A stretch of 40,729 nt of DNA from a virus: IMG/VR virus record IMGVR_UViG_3300025590_000017, positions 1 through 40,729 of that record; one strand, given 5' to 3'. Positions 1 to 8,405 of the stretch are shown one piece after another. The notes beneath the pieces are model-generated. The model was not told where the DNA came from and did not search any database. It saw only the letters and a program-made list of their open reading frames with translations. The position numbers and the translations under genes were made by a program. The first letter of the stretch is position 1. Each line of letters begins with the position of its first letter.

Positions 1-378
1 CTCAAGAGCATTAAGCGCGATTTGGAGTTCAGCCTTGTTGGTGTTGACCAAGCAGCTGTCGCTGGTTCGTCTTCCGTAGCTCGTAAAATGGCATCACTGA
101 TCAACCAGATCTCTACTGGTATTGACGCCGGTGCCAACGCAACGGACGCCCTCACAGAGGCCAAGTTGCTTGAAGCTGGTCAAACAGCGTTCAACAATGG
201 CTCTGATCCGTCAGTGTTCATGATCAAACCAGCTGACGCCCAAATCGTCGCCGGTTTCTCAGCCTCTGCGGGTCGCAACCGTGAAGTCGCCCAGGGTAAG
301 ACCCTTGTGAATGTGATCGACCTCTATGTCTCGCCCTATGGCGAATATAAAGTGGTTCTTAACAGACACTTAGAGACT
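1..378. repeat. Terminal redundancy, left copy
   Basis: Bases 1-378 correspond to 40108-40436 joined to 40681-40729, that is, the right end without its intron. I count 13 differences in the 329 bases 5' of the intron site and 9 in the 49 bases 3' of it. The overlap shows that the contig closes on itself, but the copies are not identical, so the closure joins two alleles. Confidence 0.85.
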
Positions 379-549
379 TCACACGCCCTGTTGATCGACC
401 CGTCCATGTTCAAAACATGCGTACTGCGTCCGTTCACACGCACACTCCTAGCCAAGCAAGGCGACTCAGATCGCCATATGGTGGTCGGCGAATATTCCTG
501 TAAACACAGTAACTTCGCGGACAGTGTGAAGATCACCGGCCTTTCCTAA
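1..549 (+). CDS. Major capsid protein, C-terminal part, intronless copy
   Basis: The reading frame is open from base 1 and ends at TAA 547-549, giving the last 182 residues of a capsid protein of about 294 residues. The first 120 bases are identical to 40108-40227 in the capsid gene at the other window end, which supplies the missing N-terminus. The sequence (GVDQAAVAGSS, KPADAQIVAGFSASAGRN, then DLYVSPYGEYKVVLNRH) looks like the SU10/DUF5309 class of HK97-fold capsid proteins rather than T7 gp10; this family call is from memory of the family. The codon for Val before Ser-Pro-Tyr-Gly is uninterrupted here, whereas the other copy has a 244-nt intron inside that codon. Since the window is circularly redundant, this is either a second allele from the same population or a second gene copy. 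Confidence 0.88.
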   Translation, partial: LKSIKRDLEFSLVGVDQAAVAGSSSVARKMASLINQISTGIDAGANATDALTEAKLLEAGQTAFNNGSDPSVFMIKPADAQIVAGFSASAGRNREVAQGKTLVNVIDLYVSPYGEYKVVLNRHLETSHALLIDPSMFKTCVLRPFTRTLLAKQGDSDRHMVVGEYSCKHSNFADSVKITGLS

Positions 550-558
550 GGCCCGTGC

Positions 559-617
559 GAGGACGCCCTAACTCCCAGGACTTTTGCTCTCCTTTTCCTG
601 GGGACCTGGGCGTCCTC
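559..617 (+). terminator. Long two-part hairpin after the capsid gene
   Basis: GAGGACGCCC (559-568) pairs perfectly with GGGCGTCCTC (608-617), and inside it CCCAGG (574-579) pairs with CCTGGG (597-602). There is no trailing T run. By position it matches the T7 late terminator that follows the capsid gene, but it could instead be an RNA processing or stability element for abundant capsid mRNA. Confidence 0.6.
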
Positions 618-646
618 ACCTAACCTCCCAAGGATACCCCCCCTAA

Positions 647-949
647 ATGACTAAAGAGACCAAACTGCACGGTGTGCAGACTGAATTCCTGACTCAAGGC
701 TTTGACCTGGTCAAGAAACACACCCAGAACATTTCCCAGGCTTTTCTAGATGACCTGAAGGATGCCCGTAATGAAAGCACCACTCGGCTCGAGGGTGACT
801 ATATGCGTGTGGCGTCAATACCAACCGTAGTTGCAGAGCAATGGTTACGCGAAGGTTTCAATATCTACGAAGAGACCGGCGCAGCGATCGTCAAGCGTCT
901 CCAGGAACAAGATCTGACTGCATTCATGACGACCGATAAGAGGATATAG
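647..949 (+). CDS. Small conserved virion-region protein
   Basis: A 100-residue protein lies between the capsid gene and the head-tail adaptor. It is largely helical and charged, with a distinctive middle part reading ASIPTVVAEQWLREGFNIYEE. I recall similar short proteins at this position in marine podoviruses, always next to the capsid gene, but no function is known to me. The start ATG at 647 follows an AAGGAT-like ribosome site about 12 bases upstream, and the gene ends 4 bases before the adaptor start, so the two are likely translated together. A minor head or head-completion role is plausible by position only. Confidence 0.75.
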   Translation: MTKETKLHGVQTEFLTQGFDLVKKHTQNISQAFLDDLKDARNESTTRLEGDYMRVASIPTVVAEQWLREGFNIYEETGAAIVKRLQEQDLTAFMTTDKRI

Positions 950-953
950 CAGA

Positions 954-1568
954 ATGAACAAAGGCCAAATCCGGGCACACTTTATTGCTCTTTTGAACCG
1001 TAGCGACTGCACTGATGCTTTGGCCGATACCTTCATTGACCAGGCTATGACCAGGATACAGCGTTTACTCCGCATACCATCTATGGAGAAGCAACAGTCC
1101 TACTCAATCACCTCTGGTGTTGCAGTCAGTCAGATTGTCATACCCTCAAACCTCCTGGAGATTATAGACCTCCAATACGCAGGCCGCGCCTTGGTTCGCA
1201 TACCTATGCATGAGATGGCACAGCTGCAATCTACAGGTCAGGGCGGGAACCCCATCTACTTCACCAGGGAACGTGAGGTGATCAAGCTGTTCCCTATGCC
1301 TTCGTCAGGCCAGGTTTATCTGAACTATTACGCCGAATTTGATGAGCTCGCTACTGACGTTAGCACAAATGTAATAACTAAAATTGCTTCAGATCTACTG
1401 ACATACACAGCACTCTCATATGCTTCCGACTATTTCCTCGATGAACGTGGTCCGTTGTTTGAAAGTAAATCTGGCAACTTCTTGTCCGAGATCCAGGGGC
1501 AAGCCGACACTGGTGAGACATCTGGGATGGCCTCAACAATGCGCCCAACATCTAATTTCGAGGACTGA
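954..1568 (+). CDS. Head-tail adaptor (tail tubular protein A-like)
   Basis: The 204-residue protein has the length and pattern of podovirus adaptor proteins (T7 gp11 / P22 gp4-like): an N-terminal helical part (residues 1-45, with DQAMTRIQRLLRIPSME), a beta-rich middle (ISGV-type strands and PSNLLEIIDLQYAGRALVRIPMHE), the motif GGNPIYFTRE followed by the strand-rich PSSGQVYLNYYAEF, and a helical C-terminus. Such adaptors form a dodecameric ring that joins the portal to the tail nozzle. It sits between the capsid-linked small gene and the fibre gene, with AAGAGGA upstream as the ribosome site. Assignment rests on pattern and position. Confidence 0.8.
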   Translation: MNKGQIRAHFIALLNRSDCTDALADTFIDQAMTRIQRLLRIPSMEKQQSYSITSGVAVSQIVIPSNLLEIIDLQYAGRALVRIPMHEMAQLQSTGQGGNPIYFTREREVIKLFPMPSSGQVYLNYYAEFDELATDVSTNVITKIASDLLTYTALSYASDYFLDERGPLFESKSGNFLSEIQGQADTGETSGMASTMRPTSNFED

Positions 1569-1576
1569 GGTAACTA

Positions 1577-4500
1577 ATGGCATCATCATCTTTCTACAGC
1601 GGCACTGGTGTAACTCCTGACAACACAGATGTTGATCCAGTAGCCCCTAGCAACATAACTGCAATCGAAGACAGTAAGAACGCAGCGGCCCTCTCTGAGG
1701 CTGCTGCTGCTGCCTCTGCTGCTGCCTCTGCAACATCAGCATCATCTGGCGCAGCCTCTGCGTCCACAGCCACCACAAAGGCTTCTGAAGGCGCAGCTAG
1801 TGCCACAGCAAGCTCCAACTCTGCCGCTGCCTCACAGGCATCCAGAGTTGCATCTGAGGCCGCTAAGGTCGCCGCAGAAACAGCCAAGACCTCAGCTGAG
1901 ACTGCCCGTGACGCAGCCAGTGCATCTGAGGTAGCTTCTGGCGCCGCAGAGGTTGCTGCGGAAACAGCAGAGACCAATGCTGCCGCCAGCGCAGCCGCTG
2001 CTTTATCCTCCGAGAATGCTGCGGCCACTAGCGCCGACACAGCTGCCACAGAGGCATCCAATAGTGCAACCAGTGCTTCTGCATCGGAAGCGTCTAACGT
2101 GGCCTCTGGTGTGGCTAAGGTCGCTGCTGAAACTGCTGAGACCAACGCTGCTGCTAGTGAATCTGCTGCATCTACGAGCGCCTCTAATGCTTCAACTAGC
2201 GAAACCAACTCTGCAACCTCTGAAGGTGTGGCAACAACACAGGCTGGTATTTCGACAACTAAAGCTGCGGAGAGTGCTGCAAGTGCCGCTGCTGCCCTAG
2301 CCAGCCAGAACGCTGCTGCATCTAGCGAGACCAATAGCGCAACCAGCGAAGCCAATAGCGCAACTAGCGCCACAGCCAGTGAGGCTTCTCGTGTCGCCAG
2401 TGTGGCCGCACAGGTTGCTGCTGAAACTGCTGAGACCAATGCTGATACGTCTGAGACCAATGCTGCTTCAAGTTCGTCTGCTGCATCTACAAGCGCGTCC
2501 AATGCTTTAACTAGCGAAACCAATGCCGCAGCCTCGCAAGGTGTGGCAACAACTCAAGCTGGCATCTCTACGACTAAAGCGGCAGAGAGTGCTGCTAGTG
2601 CCGCTGCTGCTCTAGCCAGTGAAAATGCTGCGGCAACCAGCGAGGCCAACAGCGCAAATAGCGAAGGCAATGCTGCAACCAGCGCGACAGCTAGTGAGAC
2701 CTCTCGCATTGCTAGTGTGGCCGCACAGGGTGCTTCAGAAACCGCGAAGACTGCTAGTCAAACTGCACAAGCTGCTAGTGAAGCTGCTAGGGACGCAGCC
2801 TCGACTTCAGAAGCCGCTGCGGCGACCAGTGAGGCAAACGCTGCGACCAGCGAGACTAATGCTTCCACAAGCGCCGCGACATCAACAACGCAAGCTGGCA
2901 TAGCGACAACCAAAGCTGCTGAAAGCGCTGCTAGTGCCGCTGCTGCTTTAGCCAGTAAAAACGCTGCTGCAACCAGCGAGGCCAATGCCTCAACCAGTGA
3001 GTCAAATGCTTCTAATAGCGCCACATTAAGTGAAGCCTCGCGCATTGCTAGTGTTGCTGCGCAGGCTGCTGCGGAAACTGCTGAGACCAACGCTGAAACA
3101 GCACAGACTGCGGCTGAAACTGCGGAGACTAATGCTGCTGCATCTGAGACTGCTGCTGCAACCAGCGAAACCAACGCATCGACATCGGCTGCAACGGCGA
3201 CAACGCAGGCTGGCATATCCACGACTAAAGCTGGGGAAGCTGCCACATCGGCAACGTCTGCTGCATCATCTGCATCATCTGCTCAGGCGTCTAAGGATGC
3301 GGCCCTTGCTGCCTTGGATAGCTTCGATGACCGCTACCTCGGACAGAAGACTTCTGATCCTTCGGTCGATAATGATGGTGATGCCCTTGTATCCGGCTCG
3401 CTCTATTTTAACACGACCACAGACAGCATGATGGTGTATGAAGGAAGTGCATGGGTTGCAGCTTATGCGTCCTTGTCAGGTGCCCTGCTCCAAGCCAGCA
3501 ACCTGTCTGACGTGTCCGATGCAGCCACCGCACGCACAAACCTTGGACTGGCTATCGGGACTAACGTGCAAGCATATTCCGCTGTGCTGGCGGCAACTAC
3601 GGCGTCTTATACGACTGCCGAGGAGACAAAGCTGGCGGGTATTGAGGCTAGTGCAGATGTTACTGACACGGCGAATGTAGCCACGGCAATCACCGGGTTT
3701 GCAACAGGGGCTGATGCCACGTCTTCAGACCTAATCCCTGTGTATGATGTCTCTGCTGGTGCATGGGAAAAGCAGACTATTGCTAACGCCGCGTTGCAGG
3801 GGCCTCAAGGTATTCAAGGTATTCAAGGAGCAGACGGAGCAGACGGAAGCATTGGTGTTGACGGCGCAGACGGTCCTCAAGGACCCCAAGGACCCCAAGG
3901 AAATACGGGTCCTGCTGGAGCAGATAGCACCGTTCCTGGTCCACAAGGTCCAGCTGGAGCAGATAGTACCGTCCCTGGCCCACAAGGCCCTGCTGGGGCA
4001 GATAGCACCGTTGCTGGCCCACAAGGTCCGATTGGCAGCACTGGCCCACAAGGTCCGATTGGTAACACTGGGCCTCAAGGAAATAGTGTTACGGGTCCGC
4101 AAGGCCCTACAGGTAATACTGGCGCTACAGGTCCAGCTGGGGCAGATAGCACCGTTCCGGGGCCGCAGGGGGCTACAGGTGCTACAGGGCCTGCCGGTCC
4201 CCAGGTAGACGCCACAACTATTCTTGAAGGAAATAGCTCTGTCACTGTCGTGGATAACGGTGCTGACGGTAAGGTTGTGGTGCGAGTTGACGGTGTAGAT
4301 GTCTCTGAGTTCCAAGACACACACATGGTTATTCCAAAAGGTACAACAGCACAACGTGACCCTAGCACATCATTAGGTTCTATTCGATATAACACTACTA
4401 CTGGCTTCTTTGAGGCCTTTACAGGCGCTGGCTGGGGTTTATTGGCTACACCACCTAGTGTCACTGGTATTACACCAGGTAACTTCAACGGTGAGGTTGG

Positions 4501-6202
4501 TAGTACGTTTACTATAAATGGTGCGTTCTTTGATACAGACACCACAGCGTTATTCAAAGGGGCAAACGGTACAGAGTATGCGGCTGCTACGGTTACCTTT
4601 GTTAATAGCACACAGATTACGGTTACCAACGCTACAAACCTTCCAGTTGCTAACGAGCCTTTCAAGGTAAAGGTTACAAACGGTACAGGTCTGTCTGTAG
4701 AGAGTACGGGTACGATTGATGCGGGTACTGTTCCTACGTTCACGACATCCGCAGGTACCCTTGCAAGCACTTCACGCTGGGACGTAGCAGTTTCTGTAAC
4801 GGTAAACGCTACGGACGCTGAGAATACTATTACAGGTTATTCTATAACTGAAGGAAACCTACCAGCGGGTCTCTCCCTAAACGCTACTACAGGTGCAATC
4901 ACAGGCACGTCTACTGCGCAAGGCGCAACAACCTATACGTTTACTGTTGGTGCTACAGACAGTGCAGGTAACACGAACACCCGTCAGTTTAGTATTCAGA
5001 TTGGCAATGCTGCGCCCGTTTGGAGTAGCCCAGCGAACGCCTCTACTCAGGGATTAGACCTAGGCCGATCCGGCTTAATTACCCTAAGTGCTTCAGACCC
5101 AGAGGGTGAGGCTGTTATTTATACGTCTGGTGTGCTGCCTACAGGTCTTTATATAGCCGGTAATGTTATTACTGGGACGCCTACCGTTAAGGCGAACACT
5201 AGCGTTGCTGTTACTGCGTCTGACGGGTTTGCTTCAAGTGTGCGGAATTTCTTTATTAACGTAATCGATCCGCATCTGTATAATTTCTTATCACATACGT
5301 TCCTCCCTGGAACTACTGGAAGATCAGGCGATGCAAGAGGTGTTTTTGCAGCTTTAACCTCTTATTCCGCCCAAGCCTTTATATCTGACGTAAGCTACTA
5401 CAACGTAGCCACACCCGGATACCAAGATTGGACTGTGCCAGCAGACGGGACATACCACATTACTTGTGCAGGAGCAGCGGGAGGCAGTTACAGTGGTACA
5501 ATTGCTAGCGGGGCATCTTTGAGTGCTACTTATAACCTAACAAAAGGATCAGCTCTGAGGTTTATTGTAGGGAAAACGGGAGCTAATGGTTCAGGTAATT
5601 ACAGCAGTGCTGGTGGCGGCGGTTCTTTTGTTCTTTACGCAAGTTCCATTTCCAACTTCCTTCAGTCGAACGCCGACGCCAGCGCAAATATTCTTATAGC
5701 CTCTGGCGGTGGCGGTGGTAGTAACTCTCGTGGGGCGGGTACAAACGCAGCCCTTAATAATACAAGTGGTACACCTTCTTCAGATGGCGCGGCTTTCTAC
5801 GGCACTAACGGTAATGGCGGTACAACACCATATGGCGCTTGGTCAGGCGGTAGTGGCGCAGGTCTGTTAAGTGGCGGCTCGCAAGTTAAAAACAGCGGCG
5901 GATTAACAGGTGGCGCACCTGGTTCATATATAAGCGGCTTTCAGGGCGGCTTTCAAGGTGGGAATTGGTCTCCTGCTCCGGGCGGCGGCTTTGGCGGCGG
6001 TGCTAACAGTAACTGGTCAGCCGGTGGCGGTGGTGGGTACTCTGGTGGGTCCGGAGATGACGCAGATGGCAGTGGTAACCAAAAACACGGCGGCGGTGGA
6101 GGCGGTAGTTATATGAATACAGGTCATAGTACTTTCATCGCTGAACAGGGTATCCGTGGACCTAACGCACTCGCAGGGTCTATTTTAGTAGAGCTTCTGT
6201 AA
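1577..6202 (+). CDS. Giant tail fibre / receptor-binding protein
   Basis: This 1541-residue protein is a mosaic adhesin. Residues 1-35 are a short non-repetitive N-terminus, probably the tail attachment part. Residues about 36-575 are almost only Ala, Ser, Thr, Glu and Asn, with a heptad-like rhythm and four copies of a TTQAGI-TTKA motif. Around 580-630 comes [18 protein letters not shown] and [22 protein letters not shown], a module common in marine phage fibres. Residues about 740-880 are collagen-like Gly-X-Y (GPQGPQGPQ). Residues about 958-1045 resemble an IPT/TIG Ig fold, and about 1053-1235 hold two putative Ig (He_PIG-like) domains with [17 protein letters not shown]. Residues about 1290-1541 are a glycine-rich tip (GGGGG runs), like poly-glycine receptor-binding tips. 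The ATG follows GAGG. Codon-level repeats make recombination here likely. Confidence 0.9.
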   Translation: MASSSFYSGTGVTPDNTDVDPVAPSNITAIEDSKNAAALSEAAAAASAAASATSASSGAASASTATTKASEGAASATASSNSAAASQASRVASEAAKVAAETAKTSAETARDAASASEVASGAAEVAAETAETNAAASAAAALSSENAAATSADTAATEASNSATSASASEASNVASGVAKVAAETAETNAAASESAASTSASNASTSETNSATSEGVATTQAGISTTKAAESAASAAAALASQNAAASSETNSATSEANSATSATASEASRVASVAAQVAAETAETNADTSETNAASSSSAASTSASNALTSETNAAASQGVATTQAGISTTKAAESAASAAAALASENAAATSEANSANSEGNAATSATASETSRIASVAAQGASETAKTASQTAQAASEAARDAASTSEAAAATSEANAATSETNASTSAATSTTQAGIATTKAAESAASAAAALASKNAAATSEANASTSESNASNSATLSEASRIASVAAQAAAETAETNAETAQTAAETAETNAAASETAAATSETNASTSAATATTQAGISTTKAGEAATSATSAASSASSAQASKDAALAALDSFDDRYLGQKTSDPSVDNDGDALVSGSLYFNTTTDSMMVYEGSAWVAAYASLSGALLQASNLSDVSDAATARTNLGLAIGTNVQAYSAVLAATTASYTTAEETKLAGIEASADVTDTANVATAITGFATGADATSSDLIPVYDVSAGAWEKQTIANAALQGPQGIQGIQGADGADGSIGVDGADGPQGPQGPQGNTGPAGADSTVPGPQGPAGADSTVPGPQGPAGADSTVAGPQGPIGSTGPQGPIGNTGPQGNSVTGPQGPTGNTGATGPAGADSTVPGPQGATGATGPAGPQVDATTILEGNSSVTVVDNGADGKVVVRVDGVDVSEFQDTHMVIPKGTTAQRDPSTSLGSIRYNTTTGFFEAFTGAGWGLLATPPSVTGITPGNFNGEVGSTFTINGAFFDTDTTALFKGANGTEYAAATVTFVNSTQITVTNATNLPVANEPFKVKVTNGTGLSVESTGTIDAGTVPTFTTSAGTLASTSRWDVAVSVTVNATDAENTITGYSITEGNLPAGLSLNATTGAITGTSTAQGATTYTFTVGATDSAGNTNTRQFSIQIGNAAPVWSSPANASTQGLDLGRSGLITLSASDPEGEAVIYTSGVLPTGLYIAGNVITGTPTVKANTSVAVTASDGFASSVRNFFINVIDPHLYNFLSHTFLPGTTGRSGDARGVFAALTSYSAQAFISDVSYYNVATPGYQDWTVPADGTYHITCAGAAGGSYSGTIASGASLSATYNLTKGSALRFIVGKTGANGSGNYSSAGGGGSFVLYASSISNFLQSNADASANILIASGGGGGSNSRGAGTNAALNNTSGTPSSDGAAFYGTNGNGGTTPYGAWSGGSGAGLLSGGSQVKNSGGLTGGAPGSYISGFQGGFQGGNWSPAPGGGFGGGANSNWSAGGGGGYSGGSGDDADGSGNQKHGGGGGGSYMNTGHSTFIAEQGIRGPNALAGSILVELL
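2234..3214 (+). repeat. Four degenerate super-repeats in the fibre coiled coil
   Basis: A TTQAGI(S/A)TTKA(A/G)E motif recurs at 2234, 2549, 2885 and 3200. The spacings are 315, 336 and 315 bases, that is 105, 112 and 105 residues, all exact multiples of seven. This fits duplication of whole heptad blocks in a trimeric coiled-coil shaft. Confidence 0.75.
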
Positions 6203-6207
6203 GCATA

Positions 6208-6366
6208 ATGGAAAAACTTAAACTGTTTTGGCGGAGGTTCACGGAAGCGTGGGCCTCCTGCCTACACATCAGTCACATTCTTCACCCAGGAGTAATCGTA
6301 TGGCTAACCAAGAAAGCTGGTACATATCCAGAAGTGTCCCCGCAACTCTCCTCCTTGGCCTTATGA
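6208..6366 (+). CDS. Possible small basic protein, overlapping the next gene
   Basis: A 52-codon frame starts 5 bases after the fibre stop codon with MEKLKLFWRRFTEAWAS, a short amphipathic and basic helix, then a hydrophobic stretch (HPGVIVWLTKKAG). It overlaps the following gene in another frame for its last 67 bases. There is no clear ribosome site, so translation would rely on coupling to the fibre gene. The N-terminus looks protein-like, the C-terminal half less so. This may be a real lysis-region small gene or chance; I cannot decide from sequence alone. Confidence 0.35.
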   Translation: MEKLKLFWRRFTEAWASCLHISHILHPGVIVWLTKKAGTYPEVSPQLSSLAL

Positions 6367-6563
6367 CACAAGCAGCTGCTATAGTATGGACAGTCAGCAT
6401 GATGATGGCAGACATCCAGCAGAACACTGAGAAGCTGATAGCTTTCTCTGAGCGTGTGAACAAAGTCGAGGTGATGGTACAAAGCCAAGCAGTCAGCATG
6501 GCCCGTATCGACGAAAACATCCAACATATCCGAGGCGCTGTCGAGAAGATGGCTGCGGATTAA
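6300..6563 (+). CDS. Membrane-anchored coiled-coil protein of the lysis region
   Basis: The 87-residue product has one N-terminal membrane segment (VPATLLLGLMTQAAAIVWTV, residues about 13-32) followed by a charged coiled coil (ADIQQNTEKLIAFSERVNKVEVM). The layout suggests a membrane protein with a soluble helical tail, as in some holin-like or spanin-like phage proteins. I chose ATG 6300 because AGGAG lies 7 bases upstream; a longer frame from 6228 is possible but has no ribosome site and would put charged residues ahead of the membrane helix. It is the first clear gene of a cluster leading to holin and endolysin. Exact role unknown. Confidence 0.75.
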   Translation: MANQESWYISRSVPATLLLGLMTQAAAIVWTVSMMMADIQQNTEKLIAFSERVNKVEVMVQSQAVSMARIDENIQHIRGAVEKMAAD

Positions 6564-6565
6564 CC

Positions 6566-6748
6566 ATGCTCTGTACATTGGTGTTCGTTGGGTACTCCCA
6601 TACGTTCATCAATAACAGAGGCAGCTGGTTCCACAAGAAGTGCTACTACGCCTGTGATGCCCCTATGAACGGTGGGTGGTACAACCGTGTCTGGGCAGTC
6701 TCCCCAAACTACACATGTAACAGGAGGATAAAGGTTAACAATGATTGA
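6566..6748 (+). CDS. Small cysteine-containing hypothetical protein
   Basis: A 60-residue protein starts 2 bases after the preceding stop, with a hydrophobic N-terminus (MLCTLVFVGYSH) and four Cys residues, including CYYACDAPMNGGWYNRVWAVSP and the C-terminal CNRRIKV. I recall short phage proteins ending in a similar Cys-x-x-x-Ile-Lys-Val pattern in lysis regions. The N-terminus could be a signal peptide or signal anchor and the cysteines could form disulfides in the periplasm; both are inference. The stop overlaps the next gene's start by 8 bases, pointing to coupled translation. Confidence 0.6.
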   Translation: MLCTLVFVGYSHTFINNRGSWFHKKCYYACDAPMNGGWYNRVWAVSPNYTCNRRIKVNND

Positions 6749-7208
6749 CCCTTTCACCGCCCTGTCCTTAGCAGCAGGAGCCGTGAGCAACGCCAAGAAA
6801 CTTATAGCAGCTGGTCGAGATGCCTCTTCCGCCCTCAGTAAGTTCGCAGGCTGTTGCGCAGACATAAATTATATTTCTGAGAAGTCTAAGACCCCAGGTC
6901 TAATTGCAACTCTAACTGGTTCTGCCGAGCAGCAAGCAATGGACGCCTTTACTGCCCACAAGAAGATGCAAGCCCTACGCAAGGAGATAGAGACCCTAAT
7001 CCTTTTCCAGCACGGGATGCAGGGTGTCGAAGAATACAAAGAGACCCTACGCAAGGTCAGGGCTCACAGGCGCAAGACTTTATACAAGCAAGCAGAACTC
7101 AAAGCAGCCCTAATCGATTGGACGATAGGCATCCTATTCACTCTGGTTGCCATAAGCATCTTTGGTGGTGTCGTCTGGTTGATCGGTAAGAAGAACGGAA
7201 ATTGGTAA
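6741..7208 (+). CDS. Helical protein with C-terminal membrane segment
   Basis: The 155-residue protein is helical over residues 1-120, with charged segments (KKMQALRKEIETLILFQHG, EEYKETLRKVRAHRRKTLYKQ), and ends with one membrane helix (IDWTIGILFTLVAISIFGGVVWLIG) and a short basic tail. A strong AGGAGG site lies upstream inside the end of the preceding gene. Proteins with this N-terminus (DPFTALSLAAGAVS) occur near lysis genes of other tailed phages in my memory. A tail-anchored role next to the holin is likely, but no specific function can be given. Confidence 0.75.
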   Translation: MIDPFTALSLAAGAVSNAKKLIAAGRDASSALSKFAGCCADINYISEKSKTPGLIATLTGSAEQQAMDAFTAHKKMQALRKEIETLILFQHGMQGVEEYKETLRKVRAHRRKTLYKQAELKAALIDWTIGILFTLVAISIFGGVVWLIGKKNGNW

Positions 7209-7209
7209 T

Positions 7210-7581
7210 ATGCTCTCACAACTAATAGGCCCAGTCACAAGTCTCCTCGACAAGTTTATTCCTGATAAAGACGCAGCCGCAGCCCTCAGTCATGAGATAG
7301 CAACGATGGCAGAACGACATGGCCAGGAGCTGGCACTCGCACAGCTGGCGGTAAACAAAGAGGAAGCTAAGGGCAACTGGTTCCAGTCCTCTTGGCGTCC
7401 CGCCACGGCTTGGGTCTGTGTGATGGGCATGGCCATTAACTTTATGATCTCACCGCTGCTGGCCCCATGGGAAATCAACGTGCCACAGGTGGACACAGCA
7501 ACCATGATGCCCGTGCTCATGGGCCTCCTTGGATTAGGCACACTGCGCACCTTTGAGCGCACTAAAGGAGTAAGCAAGTGA
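7210..7581 (+). CDS. Holin, 3TM family-like
   Basis: The 123-residue protein begins with an amphipathic stretch (LSQLIGPVTSLLDKFIPDKDAA), then a helical charged part, then GNWFQSSWRPATAWVCVMGMAINFMI and a second hydrophobic segment (MMPVLMGLLGLGTLRTFER). The Trp-Arg-Pro core before a membrane helix is the signature of the Holin_3TMs/GTA holin family (PF11351-like, assigned by eye). Holins form membrane lesions that let the endolysin reach the cell wall. It sits one base after the upstream gene and its TGA overlaps the GTG start of the endolysin, so the pair is coupled. Confidence 0.82.
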   Translation: MLSQLIGPVTSLLDKFIPDKDAAAALSHEIATMAERHGQELALAQLAVNKEEAKGNWFQSSWRPATAWVCVMGMAINFMISPLLAPWEINVPQVDTATMMPVLMGLLGLGTLRTFERTKGVSK

Positions 7582-8093
7582 AAGACAACTTCGAGCAATC
7601 CCTAAAGATGATCCTGCACCACGAAGGTGGCTATGTGAACCACCCTAGTGACCCCGGTGGACGCACGAACCTTGGTGTCACCCAAGCTGTCTATGAGAGC
7701 TGGGTAGATCGTCCAGTTACTGAGGATGAGATGCGGTCGCTGACGGTGGAAGATGTCACGCCCATATACAAACGTAACTATTGGGACCGGGTCAAAGGTG
7801 ACGACCTGCCAGCCGGTGTTGACTTTGCTGTCTTTGACTTGGCCGTCAATGGTGGCACCGGCAGAGGAGCCAAGATGCTCCAGAAGGTTGTGGGTGTCAC
7901 ACAAGATGGCGGCATTGGTCCTCAGACACTAGGCGCTGTAGGACGTATGGATCCAGTAGACATCATCGAACAGTACGCCGCCGAGCGTGAGGCCTTCTAC
8001 CGGCGCCTAAAGACCTTCGACACCTTTGGCCGTGGTTGGCTCCGGCGTAACGAAGAGACACGTCTAGCCGCCCTCAAGATGGCTGACAAATAA
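7578..8093 (+). CDS. Endolysin, glycoside hydrolase family 108-type
   Basis: The 171-residue lysozyme cleaves peptidoglycan at the end of infection. The N-terminal motif HHEGGYVNHPSDPGGRTNLG contains the catalytic Glu16 of the GH108 (ZliS-like) fold, and the C-terminal half (GGIGPQTLGAVG, DIIEQYAAEREAFYRRL, RGWLRRNEE) matches the peptidoglycan-binding part of that family. No signal peptide is visible, so release depends on the holin. The start is GTG 7578, which overlaps the holin TGA; AAAGGAG lies 8 bases upstream. Length is typical for the family. Confidence 0.92.
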   Translation: MKDNFEQSLKMILHHEGGYVNHPSDPGGRTNLGVTQAVYESWVDRPVTEDEMRSLTVEDVTPIYKRNYWDRVKGDDLPAGVDFAVFDLAVNGGTGRGAKMLQKVVGVTQDGGIGPQTLGAVGRMDPVDIIEQYAAEREAFYRRLKTFDTFGRGWLRRNEETRLAALKMADK

Positions 8094-8173
8094 CCCTGGT
8101 GGGCCAACTCCCATCAGCCGCAACGCTAGTGGGCGGCATAGGGATCCACTAGCCAACCGAAAGGAGGTCATCC

Positions 8174-8254
8174 ATGATCAGTGGAATAGGTTTCCCAATT
8201 AGCGAACTAATCATAGTTGGACTATTAGTCGTCATAATGATGCGCCAGAAGTGA
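8174..8254 (+). CDS. 26-residue membrane micropeptide
   Basis: ATG 8174 follows a near-perfect AAAGGAGG ribosome site, and the frame encodes MISGIGFPISELIIVGLLVVIMMRQK: a short N-terminus, one hydrophobic helix and a basic end. The strength of the ribosome site argues for real translation. The FPISELIIVGLLVVI part resembles the start of TatA-type proteins (Phe, then Glu-Leu at the head of the membrane helix), though it lacks the amphipathic helix that follows in TatA. It lies after the endolysin and before a terminator, so a late, lysis-related membrane role is likely. Confidence 0.6.
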   Translation: MISGIGFPISELIIVGLLVVIMMRQK

Positions 8255-8274
8255 TACCTGGTAAACTATTTTAA

Positions 8275-8310
8275 ACATCGGTCGCACATCGGAAGCGATC
8301 GGTGTTTTTT
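8275..8310 (+). terminator. Rho-independent terminator closing the lysis region
   Basis: ACATCGGTCGC (8275-8285) pairs with GCGATCGGTGT (8295-8305), with two G-U pairs and a 9-base loop, followed by TTTTTT. It would end late transcription before the lysogeny module. Confidence 0.85.
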
Positions 8311-8321
8311 CAACTGGTTAG

Positions 8322-8339
8322 CTTGGGGCCCCCTATATA
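8322..8339 (+). promoter_or_regulatory. Candidate phage RNA polymerase promoter (variant)
   Basis: CTTGGGGCCCCCTATATA matches 14 of 18 positions of the exact motif found before the RNA polymerase and SSB genes. It lies directly after a terminator and upstream of the integrase region, a place where a promoter is expected. Confidence 0.5.
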
Positions 8340-8348
8340 CGAAAGTTC

Positions 8349-8377
8349 TTGTGGTTAGGGCATCCGTTGACTATACT
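8349..8377 (+). promoter_or_regulatory. Candidate host sigma-70 promoter
   Basis: TTGTGG (8349-8354) and TATACT (8372-8377) are separated by 17 bases; the -10 box matches consensus in 5 of 6 positions, the -35 box in only 3. It could drive the integrase operon, or the first transcripts, before phage polymerase is made. Weak evidence. Confidence 0.35.
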
Positions 8378-8388
8378 TGGGACACGAT

Positions 8389-8405
8389 CGATGCTCCAGG
8401 CATCG
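8389..8405. repeat. Perfect inverted repeat beside the tRNA fragment
   Basis: CGATGC (8389-8394) and GCATCG (8400-8405) flank a 5-base spacer. It abuts the tRNA-like block exactly where homology to a normal tRNA D-arm stops, and could be an integrase core or arm site. Confidence 0.5.

Noticed and set aside
1594-2523. 309-codon open frame on the minus strand across the fibre coiled coil
   Set aside because: It is the mirror image of Ala/Ser/Thr-rich repeats, consists of Ala/Val/Ser/Leu runs, has no ribosome site and would be the only minus-strand gene.
3731-4770. Minus-strand frames of 207 and 231 codons across the collagen and Ig parts
   Set aside because: Their Cys/Pro/Gly-rich repeats simply reflect the GGTCCTCAA-type collagen codons of the real gene read backward.
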